From: an uncultured Sutterella sp.
GTDB taxonomy: Bacteria; Pseudomonadota; Gammaproteobacteria; Burkholderiales; Burkholderiaceae_F
Length of the DNA stretch: 64,000 nt
NCBI GenBank assembly: GCA_900545275.1
Contig: UQYG01000007.1
Coordinates: 1 to 64,000, forward strand
Direction: 5' to 3'
Shown: positions 51,017 through 58,978 of the stretch, in pieces
Layout of the letters: each line of letters starts with the position of its first letter
Position numbering within the stretch: the stretch's first letter is position 1
Program-made: the position numbers and the translations under genes
The notes under the pieces: model-generated
Databases searched by the model: none
The model's input: only the letters and a program-made list of their open reading frames with translations
Told to the model about the DNA's origin: nothing

Positions 51017-51071
51017 CGTATTCGGCGGCGGAGCATTCATCTTCGGGTTTCGTTCGAAAACGAAAAAATGC

Positions 51072-51136
51072 GCATGGAGGCATGACTTTCATCCCGCATG
51101 ATGAAAGTCAAAACCTTTCTTTCAAGAAAAAAAAAG
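51072..51136 (+). repeat. Dispersed 62-65 bp repeat, copy B
   Basis: ATGGAGGCATGACTTTCAT, CCCGCATGA, TGAAAGTCAAAAC, CTTTCTTTCAAG and an A run. It shares the first 18 bases and the TGAAAGTCAAA part with copy A. It lies about 105 bases beyond the 3' end of recD2, and copy C lies upstream of recD2 in the same orientation. Confidence 0.75.
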
Positions 51137-51241
51137 AGGGACGGCGGCGGTTCGTTCTGGTAGAAACTCTTGCATTCGGTAAAATTCTCAGAGCGGTAGC
51201 CGCCATCGCCCTGGATGTCGCTCTTCCAAACTCGAACGCAC

Positions 51242-53605
51242 TCAACCCTTCGACCACTGCTGGATCAATCGGGCGCAGAGCCCCGTCTTTCTCTTCAGGG
51301 CGTCGTTCGAGCGTACGGCGAGGCCCAGGGCCTTGGGCTGTCCCACGATCACGACGAGCTTCTTTCCGCGGGTTACGCCCGTGTAGACGAGGTTGCGCTT
51401 GAGCATCACAAAATGTTGCATCGAAAGCGGAATCACGACGATCGGGTACTCGCTTCCCTGAGATTTGTGGATAGTCGTCGCATAGCAGAGGACGAGTTCG
51501 TCGAGGTCCGAGTAATCGTAGGCGACTTCCCGTCCGTCGAAGTCGATCGTGAGCGTCTCTTCCTCCTCGTTCTTTCGAATCACGAACCCGATGTCGCCGT
51601 TGTAAACCTCTCGGTCGTAGTTGTTTTCGATCTGCATCACTTTGTCGCCGATCCCGAATTTGTAGCCGAATCGTTCCACAGACTGGTCGGTTGGCGGGTT
51701 CAGGGCCTCCTGCAGAAGGATGTTCAGGGCGCGCGCCCCCGAGCCGCTTCGGTTCATGGGACAGAGAACCTGAATGTCGCGAATCGGATCAACCCCATAG
51801 GCCTTCGGAAGACGGCGCTTCACCAGATCCACGATTCGCTCCGCCACCTCTTCCGTCTCCTCGACCTTGACGAAGTAGCAGTCGCCGTGATCGTCCTTCG
51901 TCGGAAACTGCGGCATCTGCCCCGCGTTGATGCGGTGAGCCGCCTTGATGATCCAGGATGAAGCCGCCTGTCGGAAGACCTCCGTGAGGCGAATGACGGG
52001 AACGGTGTGGGACTCGATGAGGTCGGATAGGAACGCACCCGGTCCCACGGACGGAAGTTGGTCAACGTCGCCTACGATCAGGACGGAGGCGGTGGACGGC
52101 ACGGCCGTGAGCAGGTGGTTCGCCAACTGGATGTCGATCATGGAGCTCTCGTCGACGACCAACAGATCGCAGTCCAGAGGATTTTCCTGGTTGCGTTTGA
52201 ATTCCCCGTTTTCCGGATTGATTTCAAGGAGGCGATGAATGGTCTTGGCTTCCCGCCCCGAAGATTCGGAAAGACGCTTCGCCGCGCGCCCCGTTGGGGC
52301 GCAAAGCTGAATCCGTACGTGCTTGGCTTCCAGGATCGTGAGAAGCGACTTCACGAGCGTTGTTTTGCCTACGCCGGGTCCCCCGGTGATGATGCTGAAC
52401 TTCGACTGCAGTGCCGTCGAAACCGCGGCGCGCTGACTGTCGGCCAATCGAATGCCGAGCTTCGTTTCGACCCAGGGCACGGCCTTCTCGGGATCGATCG
52501 CGGGCCATGGCAAGCGTCCGCGCCCGAGACGGCGCACTTCCTTGGCGACGCCCTCTTCCGCGAGATAGAGACCGATCGGATAGACGCTCCCCGGTTCCGG
52601 GAACACGTCTTCGACGACTCGTTGCGATTCGAGTTCGAAGTCGATCGCCGGTTGAATCACGTCTTCCGGAATGTCGAGAAGTTCCACCGCCTTTTGGACG
52701 AGTTCCGAGCGTTGAAGACAGCAGTGCCCGGCGTTCCCCGAAGCTTCGAGGAGCGTGTAGGAAATTCCGGCGCGGGCACGAAGCGGGGAATGCCGGTCGA
52801 TCCCGACGTTCTGCGCAATGGTATCGGCCGACTTGAAACCGATCCCGCGGATGTCCTGCGCAAGGCGATACGGATTCTCCTGAACGACCCGGACGGCGTC
52901 GTTGCCGTAAGTCTTGTAGATGCGCACGGCCTTTGATGTCGAGACGCCGTGACCGTGAAGAAACACCATGATTTCCCGAATCACCTTTTGGCTGGCCCAG
53001 CCGGCCGTGATGCGTTCGAGGCGCTTGCGCCCGATCCCCTCGATTTCCCTCAGGCGATTGGGTGCGTTCTCGATAACGGAGAAGACGTCCGTCCCGAAGG
53101 CCTGCACGAGCTTTTTGGCGAAGAAAGGCCCGATTCCCTTCACCATCCCCGAGCCCAGGTACTTTTCAATACCCGTGGCGGTCGTCGGTTGATGAATGCG
53201 AAGCCATTCTGCCTTGAACTGCCGCCCGTATTCCCGATCGACGATCCACTGACCGGAAGCCGTGGCGTATTCGCCAGGCGTGACGGAGGGCGTGTGGCCG
53301 ACGAGCGTAACGAGGTCGCGTTCGCCCTTCACTTTGAGCCGCAGGACGCAGAAGCCGTTTTGTCCGTTGTGGAAGGTGACGCGCTCCACCAAACCCGCGA
53401 TCTTGGCAAGCGGCGCAGGAGTGACGGACGAGGAGGACGAGGTTGCGCCCGCATCGTTCGGTGAAGACGTCGGCGTCGAGGACGGGGGCTGAGCGGGACG
53501 GCGGGGCGCCGCGGAGCGGTTATCGGATATTGGGTCCGGAGAAGCGCAGGGATGAATTCCAGGACGGGGGCGCGAATGCGGCGGCGAATAAGAGAAACGC
53601 GGCAT
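51242..53605 (-). CDS. recD2: RecD2-type 5'-3' DNA helicase
   Basis: A protein of about 787 residues, superfamily 1B, of the RecD2 group found where RecBC is absent. An OB-like N-domain starts near residue 66, followed by helix-hairpin-helix repeats (I-E-G-I-G-R-K-R-L; I-R-G-I-G-F-K-S-A). Walker A is G-G-P-G-V-G-K-T-T (408-416), Walker B is V-D-E-S-S-M-I-D (about 484) and the Q-L-P-S-V-G-P-G and T-I-H-K-S-Q-G-S-E motifs are present. The first 60 residues are Pro/Ser/Ala-rich and unlike the family; the ATG at 53605 has no ribosome site and the true start may be internal. The frame is open a further 99 codons upstream. Confidence 0.9.
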   Translation of the reverse strand: MPRFSYSPPHSRPRPGIHPCASPDPISDNRSAAPRRPAQPPSSTPTSSPNDAGATSSSSSVTPAPLAKIAGLVERVTFHNGQNGFCVLRLKVKGERDLVTLVGHTPSVTPGEYATASGQWIVDREYGRQFKAEWLRIHQPTTATGIEKYLGSGMVKGIGPFFAKKLVQAFGTDVFSVIENAPNRLREIEGIGRKRLERITAGWASQKVIREIMVFLHGHGVSTSKAVRIYKTYGNDAVRVVQENPYRLAQDIRGIGFKSADTIAQNVGIDRHSPLRARAGISYTLLEASGNAGHCCLQRSELVQKAVELLDIPEDVIQPAIDFELESQRVVEDVFPEPGSVYPIGLYLAEEGVAKEVRRLGRGRLPWPAIDPEKAVPWVETKLGIRLADSQRAAVSTALQSKFSIITGGPGVGKTTLVKSLLTILEAKHVRIQLCAPTGRAAKRLSESSGREAKTIHRLLEINPENGEFKRNQENPLDCDLLVVDESSMIDIQLANHLLTAVPSTASVLIVGDVDQLPSVGPGAFLSDLIESHTVPVIRLTEVFRQAASSWIIKAAHRINAGQMPQFPTKDDHGDCYFVKVEETEEVAERIVDLVKRRLPKAYGVDPIRDIQVLCPMNRSGSGARALNILLQEALNPPTDQSVERFGYKFGIGDKVMQIENNYDREVYNGDIGFVIRKNEEEETLTIDFDGREVAYDYSDLDELVLCYATTIHKSQGSEYPIVVIPLSMQHFVMLKRNLVYTGVTRGKKLVVIVGQPKALGLAVRSNDALKRKTGLCARLIQQWSKG

Positions 53606-53907
53606 GAAGGAGATGAAAAGTCGAACGAATCGGAGCGGCAGAGCCGAGTCGGTGAGGAAATCATAGACGCCCGGGCAGACTTCCTGCAAAAACGCGATTC
53701 TTCTCAACAGCTTCGCGTGATCCCGTACCGAGGTTCCCCGATCGCCAAACATCGGGCCGAAGACTTCGCGAGGCGGAGCCGAGCGACCGGGCAGAGTGGC
53801 TCGGACGTGGCAGTTCACGTTCGTTGGCACTCGACGCGACCAACGCGGTTCCCCGACGTCAAAGACGAGGGGACGGCCCCAAAAAAAGTCGTAAAGAGTC
53901 ACAAGAT

Positions 53908-53970
53908 GGGGATGAAGGCGACGCCTTCACCCTACATGATGAAAGTCAAACTCTTTCATGAAAAAAAAAA
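53908..53970 (+). repeat. Dispersed 62-65 bp repeat, copy C
   Basis: GGGATGAAGGCGACGCCTTCA, CCCTACATGA, TGAAAGTCAAAC, TCTTTCATGAAA and an A run. The right half matches copies A and B almost exactly; the left arm has diverged. Its terminal A tract doubles as the T tract of the terminator of RNA unit 1 on the other strand. Confidence 0.7.
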
Positions 53971-54127
53971 GCCGCGAACCGAAGTTCGCGGCCACTCCAA
54001 ACCCTCAAAATACTCAACCTTGGCAGAGTCGCGAAAGGATGCTGTCGTTCCTCTCGATGGGGTAACTCTACCAAAGGGCCTTCTTCAAGGTATGTCGAAA
54101 ATCCGAAGCACGTAACAAAGTGTTGAC
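53961..54127 (-). ncRNA. Candidate small RNA, tandem unit 1
   Basis: Minus-strand unit of about 167 nt. The 5' end has CAACACTTTGTTACG. Hairpin 1 is CTTC...GAAG enclosing the conserved loop ATTTTCGACATACC. Hairpin 2 is CGAGAGGA/TCCTTTCG, which differs in sequence from units 2 and 3 but sits at the same place. The conserved stretch AGGTTGAGTATTTTGAGGG leads to a perfect terminator (GCCGCGAAC, CGAA, GTTCGCGGC and ten T residues). It has the organisation of an independently terminated RNA. No open frame of note. Confidence 0.6.
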
Positions 54128-54334
54128 GGGGAAATCCGTTCTGTCTCAGGACTTTTTCTTTTGTGTGGGGACTCGGAATCCAGGAAAAGCGGTGCAGGGA
54201 GGGAAAGGCGGGGAAAAGAGATTTGTTCCCGCATTTTTTGCTCGGCAGGGGAGGATTTTCATGCTTCGTTACAGAGGCTGCCGGAAGGCGCTCCGAAGGA
54301 GTCTCCGATCGTATCCGTGCACGGGTCCTCGATC

Positions 54335-54500
54335 AAAAAAAGGGCCGTGAGCGATGTCGCCCACGGCCTTCCAAACCCTCAATAACTCAACCTAAGCTGG
54401 AGTCTCAACAGTCCGGTGTTCGTCCTTCCTGTTGACGCTACTTTATCAAAGCCTTCGGCGAAGGATATTTCGAAATGCCGTCGCCCGTAACAAAGTGTAG
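54335..54500 (-). ncRNA. Candidate small RNA, tandem unit 2
   Basis: Minus-strand unit of about 166 nt. The 5' end is CTACACTTTGTTACG. Hairpin 1 is GGCGA.GG/CC.TCGCC with loop ATTTCGAAATATCC. Hairpin 2 is CAACAG/CTGTTG with a GGA-rich loop (GAAGGAC...CACCGGA). Then CTTAGGTTGAGTTATTGAGG and a terminator (GGCCGTGGGCG...CGCTCACGGCC plus seven T). Its 3' half is nearly identical to unit 3. Confidence 0.65.
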
Positions 54501-54663
54501 GAGCCGGGAAACCTTCTGCGCACAGGGAAAGCCGACGCGGGACGGACTTGTCTCTCGCTCGGGGCCGTCGGCCGCAAACGAACGGTTACGATCCGGAAAA
54601 ATTCGATGCGCAGGCATGGCGCAGTGTGACGCCACGAAGACGCCGAGCGGCGCATGCGGAACC

Positions 54664-54826
54664 AAAAAAAGGGCCGTGAGCGTATGCCCACGGCCTCTCA
54701 AACCCTCAATAACTCAACCTAAGCTGGAGTCCAACAGTCCGGTGTTTGTCCTTCCTGTTGAGACTACTCTAACAAAGGTCTGGGGAGGAGGTATGTCGAA
54801 ATTTCCTTCCCCGTAACAAAACGTTG
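54664..54826 (-). ncRNA. Candidate small RNA, tandem unit 3
   Basis: Minus-strand unit of about 163 nt. The 5' end is CAACGTTTTGTTACG. Hairpin 1 is GGGGAAGG/CCTCCTCCCC with loop AAATTTCGACATA. Hairpin 2 is CAACAG/CTGTTG with a GGA-rich loop. Then CTTAGGTTGAGTTATTGAGG and the terminator (GGCCGTGGGC ATAC GCTCACGGCC plus seven T). It lies furthest upstream, 100 bases from the nnr stop codon on the same strand. Confidence 0.65.
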
Positions 54827-54926
54827 GGAGGCTCACAAGCCCGGATCGAACGGAATTTTCGTCTCCCCGAAGGCTTTTTGAGCGCAGCCCCGGATGCAAA
54901 TCATCGGATGCGGTCCCTACGAACAG

Positions 54927-56381
54927 TTACGATTGACGCATTCTGTCGAGAAGACCCGCGGCGAGGCGGGTGACCGAAGAGGCCGTGACGCCGGCTTCGA
55001 TGCCTTCGACCGCGCGGCCGTGGAGCCACACGGCCGAGAGCGTCGCCTCGACCATGTCGAACTTCTGCGCGAACATGGCGCCGATCATGCCGGCGAGAAC
55101 GTCGCCCGTGCCCGCCGTGGCGAGCATGGCCGAGCCCGTCGGATTGATCCAGGCGCGCGAGCTGCGAAGGGTCGTGACGGTGCCCGGTCCCTTCAGGACG
55201 ACGATCGCGCCCGTCTGCACGGCGAGTTCCCGGGCGGCTGCCACGCGGTCGACGGTCACGTCCTTGACGTCGCGGCGCAGAAGGCGTGCGGCTTCCATGG
55301 CGTGCGGTGTGAGGACCGTGGGTTCCCGGCGGGCGAGAAGCAGGTCCTGCAGGGGAAGATCCTCGGCGATGATGTTGAGGGCGTCGGCGTCGAGAATCAG
55401 GGCGTGCGCCGTCTGGAGCGCATCCTTCACGCGGGCGCGGGCGGCTTCGGAGCGGCCGAGCCCCGGCCCGAGAACGGTCACGTCGAACTTCGAGTAGTCG
55501 GGTTTTTCGACGGCGAACATCAGAGCGGGTTCGAGGGGGTCAAAGGCCGGAATGTCTTCGGCGAGGGCGTCGACCGTGACGAGTCCGGCACCCATGGTGA
55601 GGGCCGCGCGCGCGGCGAGGATCGCGGCGCCGAAGGTGCCGCGGGCGCCGCCCGTGACGACGAGGCGGCCGAAGTCGCCCTTGTGGACGTTCTGGGTGCG
55701 GCGGTGAAGAACGTGCGGGAATTCGTCCTCTTCGACGACGGAGAGTGTCGAGAGCGGAATCGAGACGTCGAGTTCGAAGAGATGAACTTCTCCCGCGGCG
55801 TCGACGCCTTCCTCCATATAAAAGCCCGCCTTGGTGGCGAGGAAGGTGAGCGTCGCGTCGGCGCGGCACCCCGGACGCGGGCCGATCCATTGGCCCGTAT
55901 AAGGATTGAGTCCCGTGGGAACGTCCAGCGAAACCTTGAGGGCCTGGCGTTCGTTGAACCAGAGAACGGCGTCGAGATCGTCGCCCGCTACGGGCTTGGT
56001 CTGTCCCATCCCGAAGAGGCCGTCGACGACGCAGTCGGCCTTTTCCGTGAGGTAGGGGTCGTCCGTCACGGCGCCGCCCGCTTCGAGCCATTCGGCAAAG
56101 AAGCGCTTGGCGAGTTCGGACTTGGGTTTGCGGCCGCCCGGCAGGACGACGGTCGTCGCAAAGCCGCGCTTTTTGAGTGCGAGGGCGGCGACGAGCGCGT
56201 CTCCGCCGTTGTTGCCCGGACCCACGAGGAGCGTCACGCGTCCGCCTTCGGGAATGCGTTCGGCAATGAAATCGGCCGCGGCCGTCCCGGCGCGCAGCAT
56301 GAGGGCGTCGTGGCCGAGCATGTTGCCCGCGCGCGTTTCGAGGCTGCGGTATTCGTCGATCGTGAGGATGGTTTTGCTCAT
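54927..56381 (-). CDS. nnr: Bifunctional NAD(P)H-hydrate epimerase/dehydratase
   Basis: A 484-residue repair enzyme for hydrated NAD(P)H. The N-terminal YjeF epimerase domain (1-215) shows L-L-V-G-P-G-N-N-G-G-D-A-L and D-G-L-F-G-M-G. The C-terminal ADP-dependent dehydratase domain (225-480) shows V-T-G-G-A-R-G, L-G-P-G-L-G-R and the catalytic A-G-T-G-D-V-L-A-G. The upstream frame extension overlaps the divergent NUDIX gene and is rejected. GAGGAAC precedes the start. Confidence 0.95.
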   Translation of the reverse strand: MSKTILTIDEYRSLETRAGNMLGHDALMLRAGTAAADFIAERIPEGGRVTLLVGPGNNGGDALVAALALKKRGFATTVVLPGGRKPKSELAKRFFAEWLEAGGAVTDDPYLTEKADCVVDGLFGMGQTKPVAGDDLDAVLWFNERQALKVSLDVPTGLNPYTGQWIGPRPGCRADATLTFLATKAGFYMEEGVDAAGEVHLFELDVSIPLSTLSVVEEDEFPHVLHRRTQNVHKGDFGRLVVTGGARGTFGAAILAARAALTMGAGLVTVDALAEDIPAFDPLEPALMFAVEKPDYSKFDVTVLGPGLGRSEAARARVKDALQTAHALILDADALNIIAEDLPLQDLLLARREPTVLTPHAMEAARLLRRDVKDVTVDRVAAARELAVQTGAIVVLKGPGTVTTLRSSRAWINPTGSAMLATAGTGDVLAGMIGAMFAQKFDMVEATLSAVWLHGRAVEGIEAGVTASSVTRLAAGLLDRMRQS

Positions 56382-56465
56382 TGGGTTCAGTTCCTCTAAG
56401 ATAAAGCCCCAAGATTGTAGGACAACGGCCGCGGCGTTTGCGGCCAAACGACGGAGAGGACAACC

Positions 56466-57062
56466 GTGACGACCGACATTCCCGTTTTGACAACGCTTCC
56501 CGACGCGGTGCGTCCCGACGATCCCCTGAAGGAGACGACGATTTTTGAAGAGGAGGCCTGGCGGGGCGGCTTTTTGCGCGTGATCCGAAACGAAGTGGTT
56601 CTCCCCGACGGCGAGCTCCGATCCCGCGAATTTCTGCGGCACCCCGGCGCCGCGGGGATTGTGCTTCTCTTCGAGGACGACACGGTGCTCCTTGAGAGAC
56701 AGTGGCGCCATCCCATGGGACGAAGTTTCTGGGAGCTTCCCGCAGGCAAACTCGATCCGAAAGAGGCTCCTCTCCTCTGCGCCAAGCGCGAACTGCACGA
56801 GGAAACGGGCTTTTCGGCGCGCCGCTGGACCGAGCTCGGAACGCTGCACAACGCGATCGGCTACTCGAATGAAGGGATCGTCATGTTTCTTGCCGAGGAC
56901 CCCGAGGCAGGCGAGCAGGCGCTCGACGACGGCGAGTTTCTCGAACTCGTGCGCGTGCCGCGGCACGAAGCGACGGCGATGGCGCTCGACGGCCGCATCA
57001 CCGACGTGAAGACGATCATTGGTCTCGTGTGGGCGGAGCGCGTCCTCTCGACGCGGGGTTGA
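56466..57062 (+). CDS. NUDIX hydrolase (ADP-ribose pyrophosphatase-like)
   Basis: A 198-residue protein with the complete Nudix box: G-K-L-D-P-K-E, then R-E-L-H-E-E-T-G, preceded by W-E-L-P-A as in ADP-ribose/ADP-sugar pyrophosphatases. It starts at GTG 56466 with GAGAGGA upstream. Divergent from nnr with an 84-base gap; both act on damaged or surplus nucleotide cofactors. Confidence 0.9.
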   Translation: MTTDIPVLTTLPDAVRPDDPLKETTIFEEEAWRGGFLRVIRNEVVLPDGELRSREFLRHPGAAGIVLLFEDDTVLLERQWRHPMGRSFWELPAGKLDPKEAPLLCAKRELHEETGFSARRWTELGTLHNAIGYSNEGIVMFLAEDPEAGEQALDDGEFLELVRVPRHEATAMALDGRITDVKTIIGLVWAERVLSTRG

Positions 57063-57257
57063 GCGGAGCGGTTCGATTTGATTTGAAATCCGCCTTTCGG
57101 CATAGGCGCGCGGCGAAAAGTTTGCTATCCTTCGCTCAGGGTTTTCCTCTAGGAAATAGGCAAATTTTCGAAGAAAGAATCCTCAAAGATTTTAGGCGTC
57201 TCTGAGTTCCTCAGAGAACGCCGAATTCAGCGGCATCAAAATAAAAATATCCTTCTT

Positions 57258-58781
57258 ATGCGTATCTTTTCCGGATTGCGGATGATCCTTTGCGGCTTGC
57301 TTTGTGCGGCCGCGACGCTTGTCGTGCGTGCGGGCGAGACGGTGTATCACAGTGACGTGGTTGTGCTCGGTTCGGGCGCGGCAGGCCTTTCGGCGGCGGT
57401 TGCCGCGGCCGAAACGGGCGCCAAGGTCATGGTGCTTGAAAAGATGCCGGTGGTCGGGGGAAGTTCCGTTTTTGCGGCCGACTACGTGACGGCGATCGGA
57501 AAGCGCGCCGAAGCGGTCGTGGGAAAGGAGCTGTCGGTCGAATCGCTCTATAGGGAAATCGTCAAGAGCGGCGGCGGACGCAACGACCCCGAGCTCATCG
57601 AAAAACTTCTTTTGATGACGGACGACGCCTACGAATGGCTCACTTCGATGGGCGCGTCGCTTGCGCTCTCCGTGCCCGTGCGCGAAGGGGGCGAGTGGGC
57701 GGGTTTCCGCACCGACACGAAAGGAACGACCGTGGGCGTGGAAGTCGTCAAGGCGCTTTTGCGCAATGCCGAAAACCGCCGCATTCCCATTGAAACGCTT
57801 GCGTCCGCTTCGGAAATCCTCATGGAGGAGGGAGCCGTTTCGGGCGTTCGCGTCACCGATATGCGGGGCGGCACCTTCATCATCCGCTCGTCCGCGGTCG
57901 TGATCGCCACGGGGAGCTACGCCGCCAATCCCGACATGGTCCGCATGCATGCCGGCAAAGAAAGCCGCCAGTACACGGCGCTCAACTTCACGACGAATGC
58001 TCCGGGCTGCACCGGAGACGGCCTCGTTCTCGGACACATGGCGGGCGCCGCCGTTCGGGATCTCGAACTTCTGGAATTCCACCCGACCACGATCGCAACG
58101 ACGGGCGACATCATTCCCTCGTCCGTGCGCAGTCACGGGGCCATTCTCATCAACAGCAAGGGGAAGCGTTTCGTCAACGAACTCGACAAGCGCCGCGCGG
58201 TCGTGGCCGAAACCGAAAAGCAGCCCGGTCACGTCGCCTGGCTCATCGCGGACGAAAAGGTCGTCGAGCAGGAAGATCTTCTGCGGGAGAGCACCTATCA
58301 ACTCGCGGCCGTAACGGGCGCGACGGAGGAAGAACTCGCCCGACGCATGCGCGTCAATCCCGACGTCTTCCGGGAGACGCTTCGAATCTACCGCGAAGGC
58401 CGAATGAAGGGTGAGGACGCCTTCGGGCGCCGCTCGATGGAAAGCGACCTTCGAAGCGTGCCGCTCTACGGCTTTCCCGTTCGTTCCGCAGTGCATGGCA
58501 CTTCGGGGGGGCTCGTTGCCGACGAACACGCGCACGTGCAGAATGAAGAAGGAAAGCCCATTCCCGGTCTCTACGCCGCGGGCGACGTGATGTCTGGCTT
58601 GAACGGACTCGAGCGCGTTTCGGGAATGGGGATCGCCGCCGCGGTCGTCTTCGGGCGCGAAGCCGGGTACTGCGCGGCCCGCTACGCCCGCCCCGACCTT
58701 CCGGTTCCGGAGAGCCGCCGCATGATTCCGTCGGGCTACACCCTCAGGCTCGACCCCCGCTGCCGGCCCGAGGAGCCCTGA
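57258..58781 (+). CDS. Periplasmic fumarate-reductase-like flavoprotein
   Basis: A 507-residue FAD protein with a Sec signal (M-R-I-F-S-G-L-R-M-I-L-C-G-L-L, ends V-R-A). The FAD fold is G-S-G-A-A-G (38-43) ending in E-K, with A-T-G-S-Y. Unlike the 5721 protein it keeps the catalytic set known from Shewanella flavocytochrome c3: E-F-H-P-T, K-R-F-V-N-E-L with Arg, V-H-G-T-S-G-G and L-E-R-V-S-G-M-G. Fumarate or a similar enoate is thus a reasonable acceptor. There is no heme-c or FMN-binding domain, so it must receive electrons from a separate cytochrome. The preceding 195 bases are non-coding, and no ribosome site is clear. Confidence 0.88.
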   Translation: MRIFSGLRMILCGLLCAAATLVVRAGETVYHSDVVVLGSGAAGLSAAVAAAETGAKVMVLEKMPVVGGSSVFAADYVTAIGKRAEAVVGKELSVESLYREIVKSGGGRNDPELIEKLLLMTDDAYEWLTSMGASLALSVPVREGGEWAGFRTDTKGTTVGVEVVKALLRNAENRRIPIETLASASEILMEEGAVSGVRVTDMRGGTFIIRSSAVVIATGSYAANPDMVRMHAGKESRQYTALNFTTNAPGCTGDGLVLGHMAGAAVRDLELLEFHPTTIATTGDIIPSSVRSHGAILINSKGKRFVNELDKRRAVVAETEKQPGHVAWLIADEKVVEQEDLLRESTYQLAAVTGATEEELARRMRVNPDVFRETLRIYREGRMKGEDAFGRRSMESDLRSVPLYGFPVRSAVHGTSGGLVADEHAHVQNEEGKPIPGLYAAGDVMSGLNGLERVSGMGIAAAVVFGREAGYCAARYARPDLPVPESRRMIPSGYTLRLDPRCRPEEP

Positions 58782-58803
58782 GCGACCTCCCTCCAAATTC
58801 TTG

Positions 58804-58843
58804 CGGGCGCAGTTCTCCGAAGAAGGAGTGCTGCGCCCGTTTT
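58804..58843 (+). terminator. Intrinsic terminator of flavoprotein gene
   Basis: CGGGCGCAG and CTGCGCCCG stem with inner TCTCC/GGAG pairs, then TTTT, 22 bases after the stop codon. Confidence 0.85.
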
Positions 58844-58978
58844 GCATTCCCGCACAACTTTTCAGAAAGGAATGAAAAGTTTTCTCCCGATGGGAAAAAC
58901 CTCTTTCGTCCGGCTTCGCCCGTCGATCGCGCCGTCGTACAATCGAAGGCGTTTCTCCCTTCCAACGACCGACGGTTC

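Larger units (their letters stand above)
50905..51241. other. AT-rich spacer between tRNA-Arg and recD2
   Basis: 337 bases without a gene. It contains two terminators and repeat copy B (listed separately). The AT content is much higher than elsewhere in the window, as is common beside tRNA genes that have served as integration sites, but no integrase, attachment-site duplication or phage gene was seen. Confidence 0.5.
53606..54926. other. 1.3-kb non-coding region with repeat and tandem RNA units
   Basis: No protein gene is supported: short frames on both strands lack ribosome sites and normal codon use. It contains repeat copy C (53908-53970) and three related minus-strand units (53961-54127, 54335-54500, 54664-54826), separated by spacers of about 207 and 163 bases that are not similar to each other. 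The minus-strand spacer upstream of unit 1 has an A/T-rich patch (about 54160-54240). Confidence 0.6.

Noticed and set aside
53961..54826. CRISPR array or tracrRNA locus
   Set aside because: The repeated units are about 165 nt with long, unequal spacers and terminators; there are no short regular repeats and no cas genes.
50829..54926. Integrated genomic island at tRNA-Arg
   Set aside because: AT-rich flank and a tRNA are suggestive, but no integrase, phage genes or duplicated tRNA 3' end were found.
57258..58781. Complete flavocytochrome c
   Set aside because: No C-x-x-C-H heme motifs and no FMN-binding domain; only the flavin domain is present.
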